Shown here piece by piece: positions 1-5,582 of a stretch of 5,636 bases of DNA. The position numbers were made by a program, and so were the translations under genes. The stretch lies in assembly GCA_030842085.1 (NCBI GenBank), contig JAUUSE010000077.1, positions 1-5,636 on the forward strand, written 5' to 3'. This stretch comes from Timburyella sp030842085 (GTDB lineage Bacteria; Bacillota; Clostridia; Oscillospirales; Acutalibacteraceae). The notes beneath the pieces were generated by a model, which was not told where the DNA came from, did not search any database, and saw only the letters and a list, made by a program, of their open reading frames with translations. How positions within the stretch are numbered: the stretch's first letter is position 1; each line of letters begins with the position of its first letter.

Positions 1-4
1 AAGT

Positions 5-403
5 TTAGCGCTTGCTGAACTGCGGAGCGCGACGGGCAGCCTTGAGGCCGTATTTTTTACGCTCTTTCATACGCGGATCACGTGTGAGGAATCCGGCCTT
101 CTTAAGGGTGGTGCGAAGATTTTCATCATACTGCAGCAATGCCCTTGCTATACCGTGACGTATAGCACCGGCCTGTCCCGTAACACCGCCGCCGGCTACG
201 CGACATACTATATCAAATTTGCCTAAAGTATCAGTCAGAGCAAGCGGCTGACGCACGATAACCTTAAGCGTTTCAAGTCCAAAATATTCGTCAATGTCTC
301 TGTCGTTTATCGTTATTTTACCTGTACCCTGATATACGCGCACACGAGCTACAGAACTCTTGCGGCGGCCGGTACCGTAAAAATATGGTTTAGATTCGTA
401 CAT
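5..403 (-). CDS. rpsI: 30S ribosomal protein S9
   Basis: Small-subunit ribosomal protein S9, part of the 30S head; in the family the extended C-terminal tail reaches the anticodon loop of P-site tRNA. The 132-residue product has the usual family length and is complete. The N-terminal YGTGRRKSSVARV motif (residues 9-21), the central GGGVTGQAGAIRHGIARAL block (about 71-89) and the basic tail ending in QFSKR are all family hallmarks. The terminal Ser-Lys-Arg is the tRNA-contacting end and is intact. The ATG at 401-403 is preceded by a GAAGGAGG ribosome binding site, which fixes the start. The gene lies 18 bases downstream of the rplM stop codon and is surely co-transcribed with it. Its own terminator must lie left of the window, because only four bases remain after the TAA. 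Identification is from direct recognition of the sequence. Confidence 0.98.
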   Translation of the reverse strand: MYESKPYFYGTGRRKSSVARVRVYQGTGKITINDRDIDEYFGLETLKVIVRQPLALTDTLGKFDIVCRVAGGGVTGQAGAIRHGIARALLQYDENLRTTLKKAGFLTRDPRMKERKKYGLKAARRAPQFSKR

Positions 404-421
404 TTAATTTGGCCTCCTTCA

Positions 422-850
422 TTAAAGCGTCCAGTTTTCAGGCTTCTGAGCCTGATGCTTGTGCTCTGCGCCCTTGTATACGCGCAGTCTTGTAAACGCC
501 TTGCGGCCTATTGTAGTGTCGGGTATCATGCCCTTTACCGCAAGCTCTACCGCAAGCTCCGGCCTTGTGGCCATTAATGTGCGGTATTTTGTCTCTTTAA
601 GTCCTCCGATATATCCGGAATGACGACGATAGAATTTCTGATCAAGCTTCTTGCCGGTCAGCTCTACCTCAGCTGCATTTAATATGATTACATGATCGCC
701 GCAGTCAACGTGCGGTGCAAATTCCGGCTTGTGCTTGCCTCTCAGCAATACAGCCGCCTGAGCAGCTACACGGCCAAGCCTTTTGCCGGCTGCGTCTATC
801 ACGTACCATTTACGGGTTATTTCGCCCGCTTTCGGCATATAAGTAGACAT
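422..850 (-). CDS. rplM: 50S ribosomal protein L13
   Basis: Large-subunit ribosomal protein L13, an early assembly protein of the 50S particle. From the ATG at 848-850 the product is 142 residues, the standard family length. It starts MSTYMPKAGEI and continues with KWYVIDAAGKRLGRVA (about 14-29), LRGKHKPEFAPHVDCGD (about 36-52), the YIGGLKE motif and the C-terminal signature around VKGMIPDTTIGRKAF. The segment IPDTTIGR replaces the more common LPKGPLGR and is a mild local variation. The open frame runs 24 codons further upstream, but that extension would begin inside the -35 box of the promoter at 894-922, so it is not used. A GGAGG site at 859-863 supports the shorter start. It is the first gene of the rplM-rpsI operon. 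Confidence 0.98.
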   Translation of the reverse strand: MSTYMPKAGEITRKWYVIDAAGKRLGRVAAQAAVLLRGKHKPEFAPHVDCGDHVIILNAAEVELTGKKLDQKFYRRHSGYIGGLKETKYRTLMATRPELAVELAVKGMIPDTTIGRKAFTRLRVYKGAEHKHQAQKPENWTL

Positions 851-858
851 ATATTTAA

Positions 859-863
859 CCTCC
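859..863 (-). promoter_or_regulatory. Ribosome binding site deciding the rplM start
   Basis: GGAGG on the minus strand, 8 bases before the ATG at 848-850. It selects the 142-residue L13 start over the upstream in-frame extension, which lies before the expected transcription start. Confidence 0.85.
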
Positions 864-893
864 ATAACAAATAAATACAATTTAGCGAAATTA

Positions 894-922
894 AATATAA
901 CACACCGCCGCCCGCATGTCAA
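894..922 (-). promoter_or_regulatory. Sigma-A promoter of rplM-rpsI
   Basis: On the minus strand a perfect -35 box TTGACA (917-922) is followed by a 17-base spacer and the -10 box TATATT (894-899). A run of A/T-rich sequence immediately upstream (about 923-955) resembles an UP element, as expected for a highly expressed ribosomal operon. Transcription should start near 887, leaving a leader of only about 37 bases before the L13 start. That seems too short for the structured L13 autoregulatory leader described in Bacillus relatives, so I do not annotate one. Confidence 0.88.
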
Positions 923-1167
923 CCATTTTTTTAATTTATATTTTGCTAAATCTTATTTTCTCTTAAAATCTCTTGTTTTCTTCATTATCCTGTTGTTTAA
1001 TTTACATTTTTGCTGTATAATTTTAGCTGGGCATTAAGCTGGCGGTAATCACCTTTGATACAGTATTTTTATCTGCTGCCGCAATTTTCAGCACACTGCC
1101 GCACGGCGAAGCTGTAAAACGGCAGAGGCTAATCTTCTCTGCCTTTGCATACTCAATTGCGTCCGGC

Positions 1168-1176
1168 TGTTATAAT
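1168..1176 (+). promoter_or_regulatory. Possible extended -10 promoter for the TtcA-like gene
   Basis: TGT followed by TATAAT forms a perfect extended -10 element (TGnTATAAT), but no good -35 box lies at the right distance. If used, transcription would begin near 1183 and leave a leader of about 185 bases. It sits inside the odd block at 1023-1212 and may be fortuitous. No better promoter is visible closer to the gene. Confidence 0.3.
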
Positions 1177-1357
1177 CGAATTTTGCGGACAATACATAAA
1201 ATACTGCGATAAAGCCGCAGCATTTGCTTAATGAAAACAGCCGCTTGCATTAGAGACATATATTTAGGTATATCTGTGTCAGTATCGTTTGCAGGCGGGT
1301 TTTAACATCAGCTTACTTTTAATTTATGCTCAAGTCTTTCAGACGTCAAATATATGT

Positions 1358-1361
1358 GAGG
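1358..1361 (+). promoter_or_regulatory. Ribosome binding site deciding the TtcA-like start
   Basis: GAGG, 8 bases before the ATG at 1370-1372. The alternative upstream in-frame start is a TTG at 1289 with no purine-rich site before it, so the ATG start is preferred. Confidence 0.65.
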
Positions 1362-1369
1362 ATGATTTT

Positions 1370-2080
1370 ATGCAGCAGCTTATGAGCTATATGCGCTCTG
1401 CGATGGATAAATATAATATGATATCTGACGGCGACTCTATTGCCGTCGGCGTGTCCGGCGGGAAAGATTCTCTTGCTCTGCTCTGCGCGCTCAGCGAAAT
1501 GCGCCGATTTTACGGCAAGCAGTACTCTCTTACAGCTATAACTATAGACATGCAGTTTGGCGGAGCACCAGGAGACTTCTCAGAAATAAGCGAGCTGTGC
1601 CGGCGGCTCGGAGTTAATCATATTATACGGCTTTCAAATTTATATGACCTCATATTTAACCAGCGCAAGGAAAAAAATCCGTGCAGCCTGTGCGCAAAAA
1701 TGAGGCGCGGCATGCTGCACGACGAGGCCAAAAAGCAGGGTTGCAATAAGGTCGCGCTGGGGCATCATCTTGACGACGCCGTACAGACATTTTACATGAA
1801 TTTGTTTTTAGGCGGACGCATAGACTGCTTTGCTCCTGTTTCTTATTTGTCGCGCAAAGATTTATATTTAATACGTCCCATGGTTTTCGCTTACGAAAAG
1901 GATGTCTCGAGAGCCGCACGCACCCTTAATTTACCTATTAGGGCGGAGCTTTGCCCAATGGGGCACACGTCTCAGCGTGCGCAGATGGCTAAAAAAATCG
2001 CCGAATGGGAAAAGGAGTTTGGCCCGCTGCGGCAAAAAACTATAAACGCACTTCAAAGCGGCAGCATAAGAGGCTGGTAA
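1370..2080 (+). CDS. ttcA: TtcA-family PP-loop tRNA thiolation protein
   Basis: Cytoplasmic N-type ATP pyrophosphatase of the TtcA/TilS class. TtcA makes 2-thiocytidine at position 32 of certain tRNAs, adenylating the base and then inserting sulfur with an iron-sulfur cluster. The 236-residue product has the PP-loop SGGKDS at residues 29-34, the CSLC pair with the following AKMRRG (105-114), and GHHLDDAVQT (131-140). LIRPM (167-171) matches the segment before the last part of the fold. A further cysteine lies in CPMGHTSQR (195-203), where it could be the third cluster ligand; the second cysteine seen there in enterobacterial TtcA is absent. It is shorter than E. coli TtcA (about 310 residues), as is common in Clostridia. 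It is a single-gene unit ending at the terminator near 2121. The enzyme class is firm; the exact tRNA position and substrate are inferred, so the symbol is at family level. Confidence 0.85.
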   Translation: MQQLMSYMRSAMDKYNMISDGDSIAVGVSGGKDSLALLCALSEMRRFYGKQYSLTAITIDMQFGGAPGDFSEISELCRRLGVNHIIRLSNLYDLIFNQRKEKNPCSLCAKMRRGMLHDEAKKQGCNKVALGHHLDDAVQTFYMNLFLGGRIDCFAPVSYLSRKDLYLIRPMVFAYEKDVSRAARTLNLPIRAELCPMGHTSQRAQMAKKIAEWEKEFGPLRQKTINALQSGSIRGW

Positions 2081-2118
2081 TCTAATTTCTGCATTTTTAT
2101 TTTAATATTATAAAAATT

Positions 2119-2152
2119 AAGGCCGCATAGTGAACACATATGCGGCCTTTTT
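2119..2152. terminator. Bidirectional rho-independent terminator
   Basis: A perfect 9-bp GC-rich stem GGCCGCATA / TATGCGGCC (2121-2129 and 2139-2147), extended by two A-T pairs, closes a 9-base loop. On the plus strand it is followed by TTTTT, ending the TtcA-like transcript. On the minus strand the complement of AAAAATTAA supplies a T-rich tail, ending the ACT-UPF0210 transcript. Its place between two convergent genes fits use in both directions. Confidence 0.93.
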
Positions 2153-2209
2153 AATTAAAGATTTGTATTTTATTTTTAGCGCTACCTCAGGTAAGAAAAT
2201 CAGTAAAGG

Positions 2210-3568
2210 CTAATTTTTAAGGCTCTGCACCGGCGCCGGAATGCGTCCGCCGCGAGATATAAACTGCAGCGGTGACGCAGTATTCACTTTCATGACCGGG
2301 CCGCTGCCGAACAATCCGCCAAAGTCAAGCTCATCGCCTACGTTTTTACCTATTGCCGGAATAAGCCTTACTGCCGTTGTCTTGGAATTTATCATACCTA
2401 TTGCTGCTTCGTCCGCTATAATTCCCGATATTACCTCCGCCGGCGTGTCGCCCGGTATTACTATCATGTCAAGGCCCACCGAGCATACAGCCGTCATTGC
2501 CTCAAGCTTCTCTATAGTAAGCTTGCCGGAGCGTGCGGCGTCTATCATTCCTGCATCCTCCGTCACAGGTATAAACGCTCCCGAAAGCCCGCCGACGTGG
2601 GATGAGGCCATAATTCCTCCCTTTTTAACGGCGTCGTTCAGCATGGCAAGCGCTGCCGTCGTCCCGCAGGCGCCGACTGACTCAAGGCCCATCTCTTCTA
2701 ATATATGTGCGACGGAATCACCTACCGCCGGCGTAGGCGCAAGCGATAAATCCACTATTCCAAAAGGCACCGACAGACGTTTTGACGCCTCTTTCGCTAC
2801 TAACTGGCCCATCCTCGTGATTTTAAAGGCCGTCTTTTTTATTAAATCGGCCACGCCGGTAATATCAAGCCCTTCCGACTTCTGAAGCGCGGCCCTTACA
2901 ACTCCCGGGCCGGACACCCCTACATTTATAACGCAGTCAGCTTCTCCAACGCCGTGAAAAGCACCTGCCATAAACGGATTATCCTCTGGCGCGTTGCACA
3001 GCACCACAAGCTTAGCCGCGCCGAAGCAGTTGTTGTCGGCCGTAAGCTCCGCCGCCTGACGTATAACTTTGCCCATTTTTGCCACAGCGTCCATATTTAT
3101 ACCCGCTTTGGTAGAGCCTATATTAACTGAGGCGCACACATGCTCCGTTTCCTTAAGCGCCTGCGGTATGCTCTCAATAAGCGCATAATCTCCTGCCGAA
3201 AAACCCTTATGCACCAATGCTGAATATCCGCCTATGAAATTGACACCGACGGCCTTCGCCGCTCTTTCAAGACAGTGGGCAAATTTCACCGGGTTATGCG
3301 ACTGGCAGGCCGCTTCAATTATTGCAATGGGAGTCACCGCAATTCGCTTATTTATTATAGGTATACCGTAATCAGTCTGTATGTCGTCTGCCGTTTTTAC
3401 GAGATTTTCTGCATATCTTACTATTTTATCATATACCTTTGAACAGGCCTTGTCTATGTCCTCGTCGGCGCAGTCAAGCAACGATATGCCCATAGTAACC
3501 GTACGTATATCAAGGCATTCGTCCTGTATCATTGTAATAGTTTCCAGTATATCGTTTATGTCAAGCAT
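2210..3568 (-). CDS. UPF0210 (PFL-like, DUF711) family protein
   Basis: Conserved protein of unknown function in the UPF0210/DUF711 family, which is distantly related in fold to pyruvate formate-lyase-type proteins; no reaction is established to my knowledge. The 452 residues match the family's usual length. Characteristic blocks are DIRTVTMGISLLDC (20-33), VNIGSTKAGINM (148-159), NPFMAGAFHGVGEAD (197-211), GVSGPGVV (217-224), DLSLAPTPAVGDSVA (273-287), GGLSGAFIPVTEDAGM (326-341) and the C-terminal FISRGGRIPAPVQSLKN. These closely resemble the streptococcal UPF0210 sequence as I remember it. There is no signal peptide or membrane segment, so it is cytoplasmic. The ATG at 3566-3568 follows an AGGGG site at 3578-3582. 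It lies 139 bases downstream of the ACT-domain gene, its usual partner, with no terminator between them, so the two are probably co-transcribed. A long open frame on the opposite strand here is only a shadow. Confidence 0.93.
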   Translation of the reverse strand: MLDINDILETITMIQDECLDIRTVTMGISLLDCADEDIDKACSKVYDKIVRYAENLVKTADDIQTDYGIPIINKRIAVTPIAIIEAACQSHNPVKFAHCLERAAKAVGVNFIGGYSALVHKGFSAGDYALIESIPQALKETEHVCASVNIGSTKAGINMDAVAKMGKVIRQAAELTADNNCFGAAKLVVLCNAPEDNPFMAGAFHGVGEADCVINVGVSGPGVVRAALQKSEGLDITGVADLIKKTAFKITRMGQLVAKEASKRLSVPFGIVDLSLAPTPAVGDSVAHILEEMGLESVGACGTTAALAMLNDAVKKGGIMASSHVGGLSGAFIPVTEDAGMIDAARSGKLTIEKLEAMTAVCSVGLDMIVIPGDTPAEVISGIIADEAAIGMINSKTTAVRLIPAIGKNVGDELDFGGLFGSGPVMKVNTASPLQFISRGGRIPAPVQSLKN

Positions 3569-3707
3569 TTATTATTTCCCCTGTCGTTTAATGAGTAATT
3601 TAAGTCAGCACCTTGCGGCAGACCATGTGCCCAGCTCACGCATCTCATTGGCTAAATATTAATATTTCCCCGTGTCCGCCCGCGCAATTGTAAGGCGAAT
3701 ACTTATG
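3569..3707 (-). other. Unusually long spacer inside the ACT-UPF0210 unit
   Basis: These 139 bases separate two genes that are probably co-transcribed. They hold no terminator and no strong promoter; the best match, TTGCGC-N17-TATTAA on the minus strand, is poor. A perfect 14-bp AT palindrome occupies 3654-3667. A 30-codon frame (3556-3648) overlaps the UPF0210 start but has no adequately placed ribosome binding site, so I do not call it a gene. Confidence 0.45.
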
Positions 3708-3977
3708 CTATATCCTGTGCATTGAGTTGAAAATGTCCTCGTGCGTTACATGTATAGAAAGTCCCAGTTCATTTCCCTTTTTTGAAAGCTTATCGGACAG
3801 CTCTTTAAAAGAAACATTCATCTCTCTTATATCGCAAAGCATAACCATTGTAAATAAGTCCTGCATTACCGACTGATTAACATCATTTATATTAACATTA
3901 CATTCAGCACAAACAGCCGAAATTTGTGCAAGTATTCCCACTTTATCTTTACCAATAACCGTTACTACGGCACGCAT
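3708..3977 (-). CDS. ACT-domain protein (UPF0237 family)
   Basis: A stand-alone ACT domain, 89 residues, of the UPF0237 family. ACT domains are beta-alpha-beta-beta-alpha-beta modules that usually bind amino acids or similar small ligands at dimer interfaces. The sequence starts with the first strand RAVVTVIG (2-9), then the ligand-loop motif GKDKVGILAQIS (9-20), helix one, and NINDVNQSVMQDLFTMVMLCDI (about 29-50) forming strands two and three. A second helix and a last strand LSIHVTHEDIF (about 73-83) complete the fold. There is no attached enzyme domain. The ATG at 3975-3977 follows a GGGAGG site (3985-3990). The UPF0210 gene follows it, an arrangement known in streptococci and many other Firmicutes, suggesting it senses a ligand for that partner. 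The ligand is unknown. It is related to the GcvR-like ACT proteins, but I see nothing here to support a glycine-cleavage role. Confidence 0.93.
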   Translation of the reverse strand: MRAVVTVIGKDKVGILAQISAVCAECNVNINDVNQSVMQDLFTMVMLCDIREMNVSFKELSDKLSKKGNELGLSIHVTHEDIFNSMHRI

Positions 3978-4012
3978 ATTTTTTCCTCCCGTTTAGTATA
4001 TTTCTTCATAAT

Positions 4013-4041
4013 ATTATAATATACGCCGCGCGCTTAATCAA
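4013..4041 (-). promoter_or_regulatory. Promoter of the ACT-UPF0210 unit
   Basis: On the minus strand, TTGATT (4036-4041) is followed by a 17-base spacer and a perfect TATAAT (4013-4018). Transcription should begin near 4006, giving a leader of about 30 bases before the ACT start. It is divergent from the lipoprotein promoter about 60 bases away. Confidence 0.8.
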
Positions 4042-4098
4042 CAAGTTATTAATTTTAAACGTGTTTATTGTAATTTCCATAAAACAGTAAGAATTTCA

Positions 4099-4127
4099 TT
4101 GACTTATTTTTAATATACATGTATAAT
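4099..4127 (+). promoter_or_regulatory. Promoter of the lipoprotein gene
   Basis: TTGACT (4099-4104), a 17-base spacer and a perfect TATAAT (4122-4127) form a near-consensus sigma-A promoter. Transcription should begin near 4134 and produce a leader of about 78 bases. A 12-bp perfect palindrome (4114-4125) covers the end of the spacer and most of the -10 box; it could bind a dimeric regulator or be a chance product of AT-rich sequence. Confidence 0.85.
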
Positions 4128-4156
4128 TTATGTAGTAAATTTACACTATTAAAAGC

Positions 4157-4189
4157 TAATAAACCATGCATTTTTTGCATGGTTTATTA
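4157..4189 (+). promoter_or_regulatory. Long leader hairpin upstream of the lipoprotein
   Basis: A perfect 14-bp inverted repeat (4157-4170 with 4176-4189) closes a five-T loop, with core ACCATGCA / TGCATGGT. It ends 8 bases before the AAGGAGG ribosome binding site (4198-4204), within the predicted leader. No T-run follows, so it is not an ordinary terminator. It may protect the mRNA 5' end or tune access to the ribosome binding site; a DNA operator is also possible. Confidence 0.7.
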
Positions 4190-4211
4190 TAACACTTAAG
4201 GAGGAAAATCA

Positions 4212-5390
4212 ATGAAAAAACTTGTAAAGCTATTTTCATTCGTATTAGTCGCGGCTATGTGCGTAGCATTATGCTCCTGTGCAAAAACCGGATTAAGGTC
4301 AAAGCCAGTTGACCTTGAGCATGTTATGCCTCTGCTTATGTATGTTGGCTGCGGCGATGATTCTGGCAAGGCATCTCAGCCAAAATTCTCGGATGAACAG
4401 CTTCAGCAGCTTACTGACGCTGGCATAAATGAATATGTACTGCTCACTACATTTATGCCTACATATTACTGTGACATAGACGAGAACGGCAACGCCGTAG
4501 GCGAGCCGCAGCGTCTGTGCACCAAAGAGGACATATATACTCTTACTATGGAGGATCTTGGCGTTGACTCGGAATATCAGCTTCAGCTTAAGCAGGAGCA
4601 GGTTATAAGAGACACCTATGTAACTCCGTCAGATAACAAATCAACCATTAATCAGCAGATTGATTATGAAATAGAGCTGGCAAAACGCATACTGGCAATT
4701 AATCCTAATGCGAAGTTCTGGTTCAGTTTGCCGCATACAAAAATGATTGAGGGCGCCACTTTCTATGCGGAGCATTATATGGACATTATATATCCAAAAA
4801 TAAAGATAGCCTTTAGTGAAGAAGAGTTTGATAAAAATGTTGGCGGACTTTACTGGTCAACTGAAGACGCCGGCGGAACTGTATTTGATACGGAAAATCA
4901 GGTCGATTTCGGTAATCCAATAGTTAAAGCCGCTAAATACTGTTCCGATATACTTCATGAAGAGGATAAAACATTAATGTGGATACCTTATACTACTATG
5001 GGTCAGCAGTATGACCGCATAGGTTTTATATCAAATCTGACAGATGTTTTTGATTATGTATATTTACAGCCAGGTTACCTCTGGCATGAGGAAAAAGAGC
5101 CGTTTGTAAATTATATTAAGAACAGCGTCGAGGCAGGAGCAGTTCTCAGCACGTCAGGTACAATATACGGCGGAGAGAAAAAATCCAGCACAGTTATAGG
5201 CGTTGAGATAGAGCTCGACAATAAAGTTGTTATTGGCAAGGAAGCCGAAAATCATATGCGCAGATATAATGCTTATGTAGACAACTTCTCTCAGTTTAAG
5301 AGCGATAAACTCATAGCAATATATTCCAGCAATAGCACCAATATGTTCACCGATACTGTAACTAATTTACTCTTTGAGTGGTATAAATAA
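4212..5390 (+). CDS. Lipoprotein resembling DUF4855 proteins
   Basis: Predicted membrane-anchored lipoprotein of 392 residues, displayed outside the cytoplasm. The N-terminus MKKLVK is basic, residues 7-20 are hydrophobic, and the lipobox LCSC puts the lipidated cysteine at 23. The mature part resembles, from memory, DUF4855 proteins: MPLLMYVGCGDD (39-50) near the front, GGLYWSTED (211-219), WIPYTTMG (257-264), DYVYLQPGYLW (281-291) and GVEIELDN (330-337) occur in the order expected for that family, which looks TIM-barrel-like and glycosidase-like. Glu218 in YWSTED is a possible acidic catalytic residue, but no activity is established. The start is secured by AAGGAGG seven bases upstream. It is a single-gene unit with its own promoter, leader hairpin and terminator. 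The lipoprotein call is firm; the DUF4855 link is moderate; a carbohydrate-related role is inference. Confidence 0.8.
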   Translation: MKKLVKLFSFVLVAAMCVALCSCAKTGLRSKPVDLEHVMPLLMYVGCGDDSGKASQPKFSDEQLQQLTDAGINEYVLLTTFMPTYYCDIDENGNAVGEPQRLCTKEDIYTLTMEDLGVDSEYQLQLKQEQVIRDTYVTPSDNKSTINQQIDYEIELAKRILAINPNAKFWFSLPHTKMIEGATFYAEHYMDIIYPKIKIAFSEEEFDKNVGGLYWSTEDAGGTVFDTENQVDFGNPIVKAAKYCSDILHEEDKTLMWIPYTTMGQQYDRIGFISNLTDVFDYVYLQPGYLWHEEKEPFVNYIKNSVEAGAVLSTSGTIYGGEKKSSTVIGVEIELDNKVVIGKEAENHMRRYNAYVDNFSQFKSDKLIAIYSSNSTNMFTDTVTNLLFEWYK

Positions 5391-5444
5391 TCTATTGTAA
5401 ATAAAAATAGACAAGACATTTCTATAACAATATATTAAAAGTAG

Positions 5445-5490
5445 AAACAAAAGCACTGAATGTATAACTACATCAGTGCTTTTGTTTTTT
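5445..5490 (+). terminator. Rho-independent terminator of the lipoprotein gene
   Basis: A 14-bp stem (5445-5458 with 5474-5487, core AAAAGCACTG / CAGTGCTTTT) continues past one bulged A into a 5-bp ATGTA/TACAT inner stem with a TAAC loop. The T-rich 3' side ends in TTTTTT (5485-5490). The A-rich 5' side may let it work on the other strand as well. Confidence 0.92.
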
Positions 5491-5552
5491 AATTGGCAAT
5501 CAAATTGTCATAATCTATCATTTCAAAGCTTAGTTATTAGCTAAGTAGCATT

Positions 5553-5582
5553 TTTAGACGTTAACACAAATGTTAATATAAT
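5553..5582 (+). promoter_or_regulatory. Candidate promoter with an operator-like inverted repeat
   Basis: A perfect TATAAT (5577-5582) has only a weak -35 match (TTTAGA, 5553-5558, spacer 18). The spacer holds the perfect inverted repeat TTAACA-N4-TGTTAA (5561-5576), directly abutting the -10 box. This is the arrangement of a repressor-controlled promoter. Any gene it serves begins beyond the window; the short ATG frame at 5590 (MKKSL then stop) is not a gene. The rest of 5491-5636 shows nothing I can name. Confidence 0.5.

Larger units (their letters stand above)
923..1369. other. Long divergent intergenic region, partly double-open
   Basis: This 447-base stretch lies between the rplM promoter and the TtcA-like gene. 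The left part (923-1020) is AT-rich and probably only upstream promoter DNA. The middle block (1023-1212) has visibly higher GC. On the plus strand it is open for 61 codons between a TAG at 1024-1026 and a TAA at 1210-1212, without an ATG. On the minus strand it is open for 48 codons between stops at 1170-1172 and 1023-1025. It also holds a direct repeat CTGCCGCA (1076-1083, 1096-1103) and an inverted repeat GGCAGAG/CTCTGCC (1121-1127, 1137-1143). It could be a decayed gene, a dispersed repeat or chance. From 1213 to 1369 I see only the candidate leader of the downstream gene. Confidence 0.5.

Noticed and set aside
851..922. A 24-codon N-terminal extension of L13
   Set aside because: It would start inside the promoter -35 box, upstream of the expected transcription start. 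The standard L13 length and a GGAGG site support the ATG at 848-850.
1121..1146. GGCAGAG/CTCTGCC hairpin followed by TTT, a possible terminator
   Set aside because: The stem is only 7 bp with a 9-base loop, the T-run is three bases, and no gene ends nearby on either strand.
1289..1369. A 27-codon N-terminal extension of the TtcA-like protein from a TTG start
   Set aside because: No ribosome binding site precedes the TTG, and the extension has no family counterpart; the ATG at 1370 has GAGG at the right distance.
2241..2885. A 214-codon open frame on the plus strand inside the UPF0210 gene
   Set aside because: It is a shadow of strongly recognisable UPF0210 coding sequence on the other strand; its Ser/Pro/Ile-rich translation is typical of antisense frames.
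3556..3648. A 30-codon minus-strand frame overlapping the UPF0210 start, a possible leader peptide
   Set aside because: The nearest purine-rich stretch is about 18 bases before the ATG, too far for initiation, and nothing in the peptide suggests attenuation.
3569..3707. A riboswitch or other structured RNA in the spacer before UPF0210
   Set aside because: I looked for ZTP, fluoride and guanidine-type conserved cores and found no match; only weak short stems can be drawn.
5528..5555. A GCTTAG/CTAAGT hairpin with a later T-run, a possible second terminator
   Set aside because: The stem is short and AT-rich, and the T-run begins five bases after it; a strong terminator already ends the upstream gene at 5490.
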